20,133 bases of DNA from Chloroflexota bacterium. Its GTDB lineage: Bacteria; Chloroflexota; Limnocylindria; Limnocylindrales; CSP1-4. Both the position numbers and the translations under genes were made by a program. The DNA is taken from contig JACQEH010000149.1 of assembly GCA_016200675.1 (NCBI GenBank), positions 1 through 20,133 on the forward strand, given 5' to 3'. The notes below the pieces were generated by a model. It was not told the DNA's origin, searched no databases, and was given only the letters and a program-made list of their open reading frames with translations. Positions 7,016-14,341 of this stretch are shown here, piece after piece (position 1 is the stretch's first letter; every line of letters starts with the position of its first letter).

Positions 7016-7021
7016 AGCGTA
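7016..7021 (-). promoter_or_regulatory. -10 box TACGCT, leaderless promoter of the alpha/beta hydrolase gene
   Basis: TACGCT on the minus strand is separated by 6 nt from ATG 7009, with no Shine-Dalgarno. It is the same box as at 2257. Confidence 0.5.
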
Positions 7022-7035
7022 CCCGGCCGCGGTCC

Positions 7036-7041
7036 TATCCT
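7036..7041 (+). promoter_or_regulatory. -10 box TATCCT, leaderless promoter of tag
   Basis: TATCCT ends 7 nt before GTG 7049. Together with the minus-strand box at 7016-7021 it makes a back-to-back promoter pair inside a 39-bp gap. Confidence 0.5.
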
Positions 7042-7048
7042 TCGCTGA

Positions 7049-7639
7049 GTGACCCCCGGACCGCACGACGAACGCCCACGCTGCTGGTGGGGCGACGCTG
7101 CCCGAGCCGACCTCCGCATGCGGGCCTACCACGACGACGAGTGGGGCGTGCCGGTCGTCGGTGACGTGGAGCTCTTCGAGCGGCTCGTCCTCGAGACCTT
7201 CCAGGCCGGCCTGGCATGGCAGACGATCCTCAACAAGCGCGAGGCGTTCCGGGCGGCCTTCGAGGGCTTCGACCCGGCCAGGATCACTGCGTACGGCGAC
7301 GATGACCGGGCGCGCCTCATGGCCGATGCCGGGATCGTCCGGAACCGGGCCAAGATCGAGGCGGCGATCGCCAATGCCGCCGCCATCCTGGCCGTGGCGG
7401 CGGAGTTCGGCTCGTTCGATGCCTACCTCGCCTCGATCGTGCCACGGCCCGCCCTGCCGCTGCCGCGGACCGCCGTCGCCGGCAGCATCCCGGCGACCAC
7501 GCTGACCTCCGATGCTCTCGCCAACGACCTCCGCCGCCGCGGCTTCCGGTTCGTCGGCTCGACGGTCGCCTATGCCTTCATGCAGAGCGTCGGCCTGGTC
7601 GACGACCACCTGCCCGGCTGCTTCCGCTACCGCGGCTGA
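7049..7639 (+). CDS. tag: DNA-3-methyladenine glycosylase I
   Basis: Tag excises 3-methyladenine from alkylated DNA, the first step of base excision repair. The 196-residue protein matches the family from end to end. RCWWGD supplies Cys12, and AYHDDEWGVP supplies His28 and the base-recognition Glu31. LETFQAGLAWQTILNKRE is the conserved helix-hairpin-helix region, and the C-terminus GFRFVGSTVAYAFMQ is followed by DDHLPGCF with His187 and Cys191. Cys12, His28, His187 and Cys191 form the structural zinc site, which is complete. GTG 7049 directly follows a TATCCT box and is probably a leaderless start. No adaptive-response gene (ada, alkA) lies in the window. Confidence 0.95.
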   Translation: MTPGPHDERPRCWWGDAARADLRMRAYHDDEWGVPVVGDVELFERLVLETFQAGLAWQTILNKREAFRAAFEGFDPARITAYGDDDRARLMADAGIVRNRAKIEAAIANAAAILAVAAEFGSFDAYLASIVPRPALPLPRTAVAGSIPATTLTSDALANDLRRRGFRFVGSTVAYAFMQSVGLVDDHLPGCFRYRG

Positions 7640-7661
7640 GCGGGCTGGCTGGCACGACGCG

Positions 7662-7680
7662 GGTGACGCAGGGCGTCGCC
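7662..7680. terminator. Stable hairpin between convergent tag and ABC permease genes
   Basis: GGTGACGC, a 3-nt loop AGG, and GCGTCGCC form an 8-bp stem with one G-U pair. It lies in the 74-bp gap between two convergent 3' ends and could terminate transcription both ways. No T-tract follows on either strand, so it is at best an atypical terminator. Confidence 0.4.
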
Positions 7681-7713
7681 TCGATGGCGAGTTCGCCGAG
7701 CCGCCTGACCTCG

Positions 7714-8571
7714 TCAGAGCTCGCGGCGGCGGAGCGAGAAGGCAGCCAGGAGCGTCACGAGCAGGACCCACGTGACGGCCCAGGCGAGGAAGCCGACGGT
7801 CGGCGGCGAGGCGGCGAAGAAGGGATTGGCCTCGGCCAGTGGCTGGCCGCTCGCGGCCGCGATCACGATCCCCGGCTCCAGCCCGTAGACGACCCCGCGC
7901 CACAGGCCGTCGGTCGGCAGGAGCGCCCGCCCGACCTGTCCGACGATCTCCAGGTTCACACCCGGGTTGCTCGCGGTGATGGCGAGTCCGACTCGCTCGA
8001 TGGCGCCGGCCATCCACGAGAGCCCGAACGCCACGACCGCGATGGCGCCGGCCCCGATCGGCGGGAGGCGCGTCGACAGGAGGAGGCTGAGGGTCAGCAC
8101 CACGAGGCCTTCGGCCGAGAGGTAGACGATCGGCATCAGGACCGACGGCGGCGTGTACCCCGAGACGCGCCCAACGACGAGGATCGCCAGGAGGGCGGAA
8201 CCTCCGCCGTAGGCGACGAGGACCACGGCAAGGCCGAGCCAGCGCCCGAGGAGGTACGACGTCCGTCGGAGCGGCCGCGCCAGGAGGGCCAGGGCGATCC
8301 CGGATTCGAGATCGCTGGCGATGGCCGGGGAGCCGAGGAAGGCCGCCGTCATGGCCAGCACGAAGGTGAACTGGAAGGCGATGAAGATGAGGATCTGGGA
8401 GACGCCGAACTGGATCTGGAACTCGGCCGTCCCGTTCTCCCGGGCCAGCGTGACGAGGCGGTCGACGCCCCAGCCGGTGATCCCCACGGCAATCGCGGCC
8501 AGGATGACGAGGACCCACAGGATCCGGCGGCGGGCGGCCTCGCCGATCGTGAGGCGAGCGATGGTGATCAT
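7714..8571 (-). CDS. ABC-2 type transporter permease
   Basis: This is a 285-residue integral membrane protein. Six hydrophobic segments can be seen, starting with ILWVLVILAAIAVGITGWGV and ending with WAVTWVLLVTLLAAFSL. A cytoplasmic segment SDLESGIALALLARPLRR after the second one is typical of ABC-2 permeases (the coupling region that meets the ATPase). Its ATG overlaps the stop of the ATPase gene in ATGA, so the two are translated together and form one exporter. The transported substrate cannot be told; ABC-2 systems export drugs, polysaccharides or lipids, or take part in gliding and sporulation. Confidence 0.85.
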   Translation of the reverse strand: MITIARLTIGEAARRRILWVLVILAAIAVGITGWGVDRLVTLARENGTAEFQIQFGVSQILIFIAFQFTFVLAMTAAFLGSPAIASDLESGIALALLARPLRRTSYLLGRWLGLAVVLVAYGGGSALLAILVVGRVSGYTPPSVLMPIVYLSAEGLVVLTLSLLLSTRLPPIGAGAIAVVAFGLSWMAGAIERVGLAITASNPGVNLEIVGQVGRALLPTDGLWRGVVYGLEPGIVIAAASGQPLAEANPFFAASPPTVGFLAWAVTWVLLVTLLAAFSLRRREL

Positions 8572-9497
8572 GTCGGCGCCTCCGGTGGCGGATGCCCGAC
8601 GAGCTCCAGGAAGCGCCGCTCGAGGGACTCGCGGCCGGAGACGACCGCCTGGATCCTGACGCCGAGGTCGACCAGGGCGGCCACGAGATCCGGGACCCGC
8701 GGCTCCAGGAGGTCCACGAAGACGAGCTCCCGACCCTCGACGCGAAGGGGCCCGAAGGCGGCCAGGGAGGCCAGGCCGGCCGGATCGACGGCCTCGCAGC
8801 GGACCCGCGTTTCCTGGGCGCCGAGGACGGCCGCGAGCGTACCCTCAGCCACGACCCGGCCACGATCGACGATGGCGACACGATCGCAGACCTGCTCCAC
8901 TTCGCTCAGGAGGTGGGAGTTGAGGAAGATGGCCGCCCCTCGCTCCCGAGCGGTTCGCAGGATCGCCCTGACGTCGATCCGGCCGATCGGGTCGAGGGCC
9001 GACGTCGGCTCGTCGAGGATGACGAGAGCCGGCTCGCCCAGAAGGGCGACCCCGAGGCCGAGGCGCTGCTGCATGCCCTTCGAGAAGGTCCCGACCGCGG
9101 AACCGGCGCGATCGGCGAGGCCGACGAGGCCGAGCGAGTCCTCGAAGCGGCGGGCGCGATCGGCGCCCGGGAGGCCGATGAGATCGGCGTGCAGGGCCAG
9201 GACCTCCCGGGCTCGCAGCCAGGGCTGGAAGCGGAACAGCTCGGGCAGGTAGCCGACCCGCCGGCGCGCCTCGCGGTCACCCAGCGGCTCGCCCAGGAGC
9301 GTTCCGCGCCCGCCGCTCGGGCGAGCCAGTCCCAGGAGGAGCTTCACGGTGGTGGTCTTGCCCGCCCCGTTCGGCCCGAGGAATCCGAAGATCTCGCCAG
9401 GCTGGACCGCCATCGTCAGGCCGGCCAGCGCGTCGACCCGGCCGTACCGCTTGCGGAGGTCGGTGACGTCGATGACGGGCTCGGTGCTGCGGGTCAC
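8568..9497 (-). CDS. ABC transporter ATP-binding protein (ABC-2 / CcmA-type)
   Basis: This 309-residue ATPase powers the neighbouring permease. It has Walker A GPNGAGKTT (41-49), a signature loop FSKGMQQRLGLG (138-149) in place of LSGGQ, Walker B ALVILDEPTSALDP (157-170) and the switch His195 (LNSHLLSEV). The region expected to hold the Q-loop reads GYLPELFRFQPWL, with Leu-Pro-Glu as in many CcmA-type ATPases. A C-terminal extension of about 90 residues (after about 215) is common in ABC-2 ATPases and may dock to the permease. GTG 9497 is the start: it follows a CAGAAT box by 6 nt and precedes the conserved VIDVTDLRKRYG strand. The frame is open to 9917, but the upstream part is antisense to other genes. 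Confidence 0.92.
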   Translation of the reverse strand: MTRSTEPVIDVTDLRKRYGRVDALAGLTMAVQPGEIFGFLGPNGAGKTTTVKLLLGLARPSGGRGTLLGEPLGDREARRRVGYLPELFRFQPWLRAREVLALHADLIGLPGADRARRFEDSLGLVGLADRAGSAVGTFSKGMQQRLGLGVALLGEPALVILDEPTSALDPIGRIDVRAILRTARERGAAIFLNSHLLSEVEQVCDRVAIVDRGRVVAEGTLAAVLGAQETRVRCEAVDPAGLASLAAFGPLRVEGRELVFVDLLEPRVPDLVAALVDLGVRIQAVVSGRESLERRFLELVGHPPPEAPT

Positions 9498-9503
9498 GGC
9501 GAG

Positions 9504-9509
9504 ATTCTG
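9504..9509 (-). promoter_or_regulatory. -10 box CAGAAT, probable leaderless promoter of the ABC operon
   Basis: CAGAAT on the minus strand lies 6 nt before GTG 9497. It deviates from TANNNT at the first base, but position and spacing match the other leaderless genes. Confidence 0.4.
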
Positions 9510-9566
9510 CTCCCTGGCGACCCCGGAGGCATCCGGCGCGCCACGCGACGGGGGGACGCTGTGCCC

Positions 9567-9713
9567 ATGATCCTCATCGACTGCCCCTCCTGCGAAGCCC
9601 CGATCACCGCCGACGCGCCGGTGCCCGGCAGCCTGCGCTGTGACGACTGCGCCGTGGCCTGGGACGTGACGGACGCTGCCCCGATGCCGAGCGATGTCCG
9701 GCTCGCCGCTTGA
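9567..9713 (+). CDS. 48-residue zinc-ribbon protein
   Basis: This small protein is MILIDCPSCE, a short middle part, then LRCDDCAVAWDV. The two CxxC knuckles (Cys6/Cys9 and Cys25/Cys28) are placed as in a zinc ribbon, so one structural zinc is expected. Such mini-proteins are often annotated as hypothetical, and no function can be assigned. ATG 9567 is preceded by GACGCT with a 6-nt gap, a weaker version of the leaderless -10 pattern; GTG 9561 in the same frame is an alternative. It is divergent from the ABC operon and lies just upstream of the class II aldolase gene, whose -10 box starts 28 bp after its stop. Confidence 0.65.
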   Translation: MILIDCPSCEAPITADAPVPGSLRCDDCAVAWDVTDAAPMPSDVRLAA

Positions 9714-9740
9714 TCGTCCGCCGCACCGTCTACCCGGCGC

Positions 9741-9746
9741 TACCAT
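9741..9746 (+). promoter_or_regulatory. -10 box TACCAT, leaderless promoter of the class II aldolase gene
   Basis: TACCAT ends 7 nt before GTG 9754. There is no Shine-Dalgarno and no -35-like hexamer at 16-18 bp. It fixes the start inside a longer open frame. Confidence 0.55.
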
Positions 9747-9753
9747 CCCACGC

Positions 9754-10422
9754 GTGGACGACGATCCTGCCGATGCGACCGACCGGCGCCTGCGGGAGGC
9801 CATCTGCGCGGCCGGCCGACGCCTGGGGGCGCGCGGCCTGATCAGCGCCGGCGAGGGCAACCTCTCCCTGCGCCTCGGCGGCGGGCGGCTCCTCACGACG
9901 CCGACGGGCCGGCGCAAGGACGAGCTCGTTCCCGGCGACCTCCCGACCGCGGCGCTGGACCCGCTGGCCGGGCCCGCTCCGATGGGGCCACCGCCGAGCA
10001 GCGACCTGGCGATCCACCGCGCGATCTACGCGACCCGGCCGGACGTCGTGGCCGTCGTCCACGCCCACCTGCCGGCCTCGATGGCCCTGACCCTGGCCGG
10101 CGAGGTTCCGGATCCCACCGCCCTGCCCGAGACGGCCCATCACCTGCCCGTCCTGCCGTTCGTGCCCTTTGCCGCCATGGGCAGCGAGGAGCTGGCCGGG
10201 CGCGTGGGGGACGCATTTACCGCGACGACGCCGAAGGCCCTGGCGGTCGTCCTGGAGCGCCACGGGGCGATCGCGGTCGGCACGGGCGACGGCGTCGGCG
10301 ACGCGACGGAGCTCGAGGCCGCCCTCACCGCCGCCGTCGACCGCCTCGAGTTGGTGGAGGTCCTGTGCCGGACGACCCGCGACGCGCTCCTGCTCCGAGG
10401 GGCCCGCAGCCGCTCGGTATGA
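9754..10422 (+). CDS. Class II aldolase/adducin family protein
   Basis: This is a 222-residue zinc enzyme of the family that includes fuculose-phosphate aldolase, ribulose-phosphate 4-epimerase and methylthioribulose-phosphate dehydratase. It shows the phosphate/substrate loop SAGEGNLSLR (31-40), TPTGRRKDEL (49-58), PSSDLAIHRAIY (81-92), the zinc pair His103 and His105 (VVHAHLPAS) and the third zinc ligand His170 (LERHGAIAVG). The position that is the catalytic Glu in FucA (SSE) is Asp84 here, as in epimerase-like members, so a sugar-phosphate aldolase label is not safe. GTG 9754 is the start by its -10 box. The stop codon is embedded in the -10 box of the aquaporin gene. Confidence 0.87.
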   Translation: MDDDPADATDRRLREAICAAGRRLGARGLISAGEGNLSLRLGGGRLLTTPTGRRKDELVPGDLPTAALDPLAGPAPMGPPPSSDLAIHRAIYATRPDVVAVVHAHLPASMALTLAGEVPDPTALPETAHHLPVLPFVPFAAMGSEELAGRVGDAFTATTPKALAVVLERHGAIAVGTGDGVGDATELEAALTAAVDRLELVEVLCRTTRDALLLRGARSRSV

Positions 10423-10460
10423 TGGCTCCGAGGGCCGGCCCTGATCGGCACGGAGGAGGG
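10418..10460 (+). promoter_or_regulatory. -10 box TATGAT and strong Shine-Dalgarno for the aquaporin gene
   Basis: TATGAT (10418-10423) overlaps the TGA stop of the aldolase gene. The predicted leader of about 34 nt contains GGAGGAGGG (10452-10460), three bases before GTG 10464. This is a leadered gene, in contrast to the aldolase before it. Confidence 0.6.
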
Positions 10461-10463
10461 ATC

Positions 10464-11123
10464 GTGGACACTCGCAAGCTCATCGCCGAGGCCATCGGGA
10501 CGTTCATCCTCGTCGGCATGGGGTCGTTGTCTATCCTCGCCACGGGCGCGATGCCCGGCAGTCCGGCCCTCGTCGTCATCCCCATCGGATTCGGCCTCGG
10601 CCTCTTCGCCGCGATCGCCGCCGCCGGCCACGTCTCGGGCGGCCACTTCAATCCCGCCGTCACCCTCGGCGCCTTCCTCGACAAGCGCATCGATGCCATG
10701 AGCGCCGTCGGCTACGTCATCGCCCAGGTCGTCGGAGCCGTCGTGGCCTCGGCCATGATCCTCGCCCTCAGCGACAAGGCGGCCGTGGCCGGGACCAAGA
10801 ACATGCCCGGCGCGGTCGGCGACGGCGGCGCCTTCCTGGTGGAGGTCGTCCTGACCGCGATCTTCCTCGCCGTGATCCTGACGGTCACGAAGCGGGACGC
10901 CGGGCACGCCTTCATCGTCATCCCCCTGACCCTCCTCACCATCCACGCCGTCGGCATCCCGTTCAGCGGCGCCTCGGTCAACCCGGCCCGGGCGCTCGGG
11001 CCGGCCCTCGTGTCGCTGGACTTCGCGGCCATCTGGATCTACCTGACGGCGCCCTTCGTCGGCGCCGTCGTCGGCTGGCTCGCCTATCGCGTGCTTGCCG
11101 TCGAGGAGCCCGCGAAGGGCTAG
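10464..11123 (+). CDS. Aquaporin of the MIP family (AqpZ-like)
   Basis: This is a 219-residue membrane channel with six helices and two half-helices carrying the NPA motifs: HFNPAVTLG (NPA 63-65) and SVNPARALG (NPA 173-175). The selectivity filter can be read by comparison with E. coli AqpZ as Phe43, His161, Ala170 and Arg176. The bulky Phe and His at this constriction fit a water channel rather than a glycerol facilitator; AqpZ has Thr where this protein has Ala. GTG 10464 follows a strong Shine-Dalgarno and gives the normal short N-terminus (VDTRKLIAEAIGTF). The TAG stop shares CTAG with the stop of the convergent FAD oxidoreductase gene. Confidence 0.93.
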   Translation: MDTRKLIAEAIGTFILVGMGSLSILATGAMPGSPALVVIPIGFGLGLFAAIAAAGHVSGGHFNPAVTLGAFLDKRIDAMSAVGYVIAQVVGAVVASAMILALSDKAAVAGTKNMPGAVGDGGAFLVEVVLTAIFLAVILTVTKRDAGHAFIVIPLTLLTIHAVGIPFSGASVNPARALGPALVSLDFAAIWIYLTAPFVGAVVGWLAYRVLAVEEPAKG

Positions 11124-12280
11124 ATCCGGAAGCTGGTGAGCGGCCGTTCCTGGAGCAGGAGCGGCCGGTCGACGCGGAAGGCCTCGATCTCGCCGGCCGA
11201 CGGCGTCGCGCCGTCGGTCGCCAGCTCGGCCAGGATCCGGCCCACGACCGAGGCGAACTTGAAGCCGTGCCCGGCCCCGAGGGCCACCGTCACGCCGGGA
11301 TGGTCGGGCAGCCGGTCGAGGACGAAGTCGCGCTCCGGGGTCAGCGTGTAGATGCACGTCTTGGTCAGGATGTCCGGGCCGGGCATGCCCGGCAGGTGCT
11401 CCTCCAGGAAGGCCGTCACCCGGGCATGCGACGCCCGGTTGACCTCGAACGTCCGCGTCGCCGTCGTGACCTCCTCGCCGCCGACGTCCTCGGCCACCTT
11501 GGGGCCGGCTTCGCCGTAGGTCGGGAAGCCGTAGAACGCCGGGTCGTCCATCCAGATCCAGACGGGGAAGCGGTCCGGGGCGAAGGCCGCCGGGTCGGGG
11601 CTGGCGACGTACGTCACCTGCTCCCGGGTGATGGTCAGCGGCAGGCGCCGCCCGAGCCCGGCCAGGACCTCGTTGGTCCAGGCGTCGGCGGTCACCACGA
11701 CCCGGCCGGCCCGCAGGATCGTCCCGTCGGCGATCGTGATCTCGTACTCCCCGCCCGCCTCGCGGAGCAACAGGACGGGTGTCCGGTCCCTGAGGACCGC
11801 CCCGTTGGCGACGGCCAGCGCGCGATGGGCCGGGTTGGCGCGGTTGGGATCGGCGATCCCGGTCTCGACCTGATGGACCACCGCGGTATCGTCCGCGAGG
11901 CGCCACTGGGGCCAGCGGCGCATGGCCTCGGCCGCGTCGAGCCGCTCGAAGGGAACGCCCTCGGCCATGAGGCTGCCTGTATACGCGGCCTGGTCGGTCG
12001 CGCCGCCGGCGGGGTAGAGGTCGATCCCGCCGGTCCTCGTCACGATCCGGACGCCGCTCGCCGCCTCGACCTCGGCCCACGTGGCGTAGGCCCGCCGGGC
12101 GAGGCGGACGTAGTCGCGCCGGTGGTACGAGAGCCGGATGATCCGCGAGTGGTCCTTCGAGGCCCCGTTGTCGTGGTCGAGGGGGAACTGCTCCAGGCCC
12201 AGGACCCGGAGCCCCGGTCGGGTCGAGAGCCAGTACGCGGCCGCCGAGCCGAAGCCGCCGAGCCCGATGACGATCGCATC
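11120..12280 (-). CDS. Sarcosine-oxidase-like FAD-dependent oxidoreductase, start codon missing
   Basis: The reading frame encodes an almost full-length monomeric sarcosine oxidase (MSOX)-type enzyme of about 386 residues. It begins with the FAD-binding strand DAIVIGLGGFGSAAAYWL (from 12280), then NGASKDHSRIIRLSY with the Arg of the MSOX active site, GPKVAED with a candidate O2-activating Lys, KTCIYTLTPERDFVLD with the Cys that holds FAD covalently in MSOX, and GHGFKFAS with the active-site Lys. Such enzymes oxidise N-methyl amino acids or other secondary amines. The frame holds no ATG, GTG or TTG between the FAD motif and the exporter gene upstream; the first in-frame GTG is 12043, which would remove the dinucleotide-binding domain. 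Either a frameshift fused or split it from the LysE gene, or a deletion removed its start. Confidence 0.8.
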   Translation of the reverse strand, partial: DAIVIGLGGFGSAAAYWLSTRPGLRVLGLEQFPLDHDNGASKDHSRIIRLSYHRRDYVRLARRAYATWAEVEAASGVRIVTRTGGIDLYPAGGATDQAAYTGSLMAEGVPFERLDAAEAMRRWPQWRLADDTAVVHQVETGIADPNRANPAHRALAVANGAVLRDRTPVLLLREAGGEYEITIADGTILRAGRVVVTADAWTNEVLAGLGRRLPLTITREQVTYVASPDPAAFAPDRFPVWIWMDDPAFYGFPTYGEAGPKVAEDVGGEEVTTATRTFEVNRASHARVTAFLEEHLPGMPGPDILTKTCIYTLTPERDFVLDRLPDHPGVTVALGAGHGFKFASVVGRILAELATDGATPSAGEIEAFRVDRPLLLQERPLTSFRI

Positions 12281-12810
12281 CGACGGTGGTGGGCCACGGC
12301 CCCGATCCCGGCGAGGACCGTCTGCCAGGACAGCGAGGCGAAGAACGCGCCGGCCACGAACGCGGCCCGTTCGCCGGGTCCGCGGCCGAGGTTCGGGAGG
12401 CCCAGGATGAGGGCCGCGAAGTAGATGATGGTGGCCGGGTTGAGGAGCGTCAGGGCCAGGAACCGCAGGTAGGTCCCGGCGAGGCGCGTCGGCATGGCCG
12501 CCGCGCCGGCCACGTTCCGGGGACCGAGGAGCATCAGGAGGAGGCCCCGGAGGCCGATCCCCAGGAGGGCCCCGATGGCGATCACCTTGAGCGGCCGGGC
12601 CAGCGGTTCGAGCATCCCGGCGATGGCCACGCCGCCGGCGGCCGCCAGCAGCGCGTAGATGCCGTCGGCCGAGGCGGCACCGGCACCCGCGGCGGCGGCC
12701 GACCGGAAGCCGCGCCGGATCCCGACCTCGACGATGAGGACCGCGATCGCCCCGACTGGGATGGCGATGGCGTAACCGGCCAGCACCCCGGCGAGGAACG
12801 GGGCGAGCAC
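12040..12810 (-). CDS. LysE-family amino acid exporter, C-terminus replaced by out-of-frame sequence
   Basis: The first 170 or so residues are a LysE/RhtB-type exporter: VLAPFLAGVLAGYAIAIPVG as first helix with the conserved IPVG turn, further hydrophobic helices, then LALTLLNPATIIYFAALILG with the family's LNPK-like turn, and FVAGAFFASLSWQTVLAGIG. LysE proteins normally have one more helix and about 200-210 residues. Here homology stops at about 12283, and the frame continues to 12040 through the FAD oxidoreductase gene in the wrong frame as a Ser/Arg-rich tail. The exporter is probably damaged. GTG 12810 starts 2 nt after the TGA of the monooxygenase gene (TGA-CG-GTG), indicating translational coupling. 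Confidence 0.78.
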   Translation of the reverse strand: MLAPFLAGVLAGYAIAIPVGAIAVLIVEVGIRRGFRSAAAAGAGAASADGIYALLAAAGGVAIAGMLEPLARPLKVIAIGALLGIGLRGLLLMLLGPRNVAGAAAMPTRLAGTYLRFLALTLLNPATIIYFAALILGLPNLGRGPGERAAFVAGAFFASLSWQTVLAGIGAVAHHRRMRSSSGSAASARRPRTGSRPDRGSGSWAWSSSPSTTTTGPRRTTRGSSGSRTTGATTSASPGGPTPRGPRSRRRAASGS

Positions 12811-12812
12811 CG

Positions 12813-14339
12813 TCAGGCCGCGGAGGCTCCGGGCGCGATCAGGTCCAGGAGCGCCCCGAGATGGCGCCGGTACTCGGTGCCCTCGTAATCGTGGAGCGGA
12901 TGCGGCTCGAGGGCGTGCTCCTCCACCTTGCCCCCGCGGCGCAGGTAGGCGACCGGGTAGATGGCACCTTCGCCGTCTGCCTCGATCGTCATCGCGATCG
13001 CGTCCGGCCCGCCGGCGTCGAGGAAGTGCGTCAGCGGCAGGATGCCCTGGTCGCGGATCCCGTCGTCGGGCGTGACCGTCACGACGCTGGCGAGGTAGGC
13101 CTTCTGGTGCCACAGCTCGGGCCCGCCCGTGGCCTCGGCGAGGAGGTGGTCGAGGAGGCTCGCCAGCTCGATCGGCGGGTGCTCGTGGCTGATCCCGAAG
13201 GACTGCTCGGCGAGTCGCCGGACCATGATCCGGCCGTTGTAGCGATGACCCTGGACGGCGCCCGAGTAGCTCGGGATGCCGTGCTTCTTGAGCCCCGCCG
13301 CACCGGACGTGATCGTCCCGGCGAAGTGGATCCCGGGCACGGTGGCACTCTCCCAGAACGCGGTCTGGGCCGGCAGCCGGCTCTGGCCGAACGTCGCGAC
13401 CCCGAGCTCGGGCAGGTCCAGGAGCGGGCAGGTGAAGCCGGTGGCCGCGATGACCTCGTCGGCCTCGAGCGACACGGGCATGCCGGTGTCGCTGCGCTTG
13501 AGGTCGACCCTCAGGCCGCCGGGGATCGGCGTGATGCCGGCGAGCGAGGCTGACAGGATGTCGACGCCGCCGCCGAGCGCCGAGTCCTCGAAGGGTTGGA
13601 CGTAGCGGGCACGGACGCCCACGAGGGAGCGCGTCTCGATGGACGTCTTGGCCGGCGACGGCGAGGCGAGGGTGATCCGGCTGGCCCATTGGAGGAGCCC
13701 GGAGGCGAGCTCGAAGCCGGAGTTCTGCTTGCCGATCACGAAGAGGCGCTTGCCGGCGTACGTCTCGGCCGCTCGCGTCTCCGCGTAGTGGACCGCGTGC
13801 TCGACGCCCGGGCTCGGCGGCGTGTACGGCTCGGCGATGCCGACGGCCAGGATCAGGTGCTCGCAGCTGTACTCGCCGTCCGTGGTGACCAGGGTGAACC
13901 GGTCGCCCGAGGCGGTCTCCTCGCGGCGGGTCGATTCCCAGCGGCAGCCGTAGCGGACGACGATCCCAGCCCGGTTCGCGAAGGCCGTGAGGCTGGCCTC
14001 CATCTCGGGACGCGACGGGAAGTCCGACGAGCCATCCATGAACTCGGTCTGGAGGCCCCGCAGCTCCGGCTCGTAGGCGATCAGGCTGTTCCAGTCCCAG
14101 CGCTCGAAGGCCCGCGTCCGGCGATCGGCCGGCGCGTACGGTTTGGTCCACGACAGGAGCCGCTGGAAGAACGGCCAGTGGCGGAACATGCCGCCGGGAC
14201 CCGGATCGGCCGAGAGCACTGCGTGGCCGATGCCGTGGTGCGAGAGCTCGTAGGACACCTGCAGCCCGCCCGGGCCGGAGCCCACGACGATGACGGGGTA
14301 GTGGCCCGGCGGGAACGGCCGCTCGATGTCTGCCATCAC
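12813..14339 (-). CDS. Flavin-containing NAD(P)-binding monooxygenase-like protein
   Basis: This 508-residue protein has two nucleotide-binding motifs: VIVVGSGPGGLQVSYEL (17-33) for FAD and LFVIGKQNSGFELA (199-212) for NAD(P)H. The ATGF motif (299-302) between them and the C-terminus is typical of flavin-dependent monooxygenases and related pyridine nucleotide-disulfide reductases. There is no CxxC redox pair, which argues against a disulfide reductase. Residues 330-508 form a C-terminal part I do not recognise. The substrate is unknown; hydroxylation of an amine or amino acid would suit the exporter and amine oxidase genes downstream (inference). GTG 14339, directly followed by ATG 14336, begins 2 nt after the stop of the CNB gene. 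Confidence 0.8.
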   Translation of the reverse strand: MMADIERPFPPGHYPVIVVGSGPGGLQVSYELSHHGIGHAVLSADPGPGGMFRHWPFFQRLLSWTKPYAPADRRTRAFERWDWNSLIAYEPELRGLQTEFMDGSSDFPSRPEMEASLTAFANRAGIVVRYGCRWESTRREETASGDRFTLVTTDGEYSCEHLILAVGIAEPYTPPSPGVEHAVHYAETRAAETYAGKRLFVIGKQNSGFELASGLLQWASRITLASPSPAKTSIETRSLVGVRARYVQPFEDSALGGGVDILSASLAGITPIPGGLRVDLKRSDTGMPVSLEADEVIAATGFTCPLLDLPELGVATFGQSRLPAQTAFWESATVPGIHFAGTITSGAAGLKKHGIPSYSGAVQGHRYNGRIMVRRLAEQSFGISHEHPPIELASLLDHLLAEATGGPELWHQKAYLASVVTVTPDDGIRDQGILPLTHFLDAGGPDAIAMTIEADGEGAIYPVAYLRRGGKVEEHALEPHPLHDYEGTEYRRHLGALLDLIAPGASAA

Positions 14340-14341
14340 GG

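Noticed and set aside
6488..8881. A 797-codon minus-strand open frame
   Set aside because: Only the last 174 codons (from 7009) encode a recognisable protein; the rest is antisense to tag and out of frame with the ABC genes, and is rich in Arg/Pro/Ala as expected for shadow frames in high-G+C DNA.
10140..12080. Long minus-strand frame opposite the aquaporin gene and over the FAD gene
   Set aside because: Acidic/Arg-rich shadow; the NPA motifs and the MSOX motifs lie in other frames.
12260..12300. Programmed ribosomal frameshift joining LysE and the FAD enzyme
   Set aside because: No slippery heptamer and no obvious following structure are visible at the junction, and the exporter would still lack its last helix. 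Deletion or a sequencing indel explains it more simply, although the idea is not excluded.
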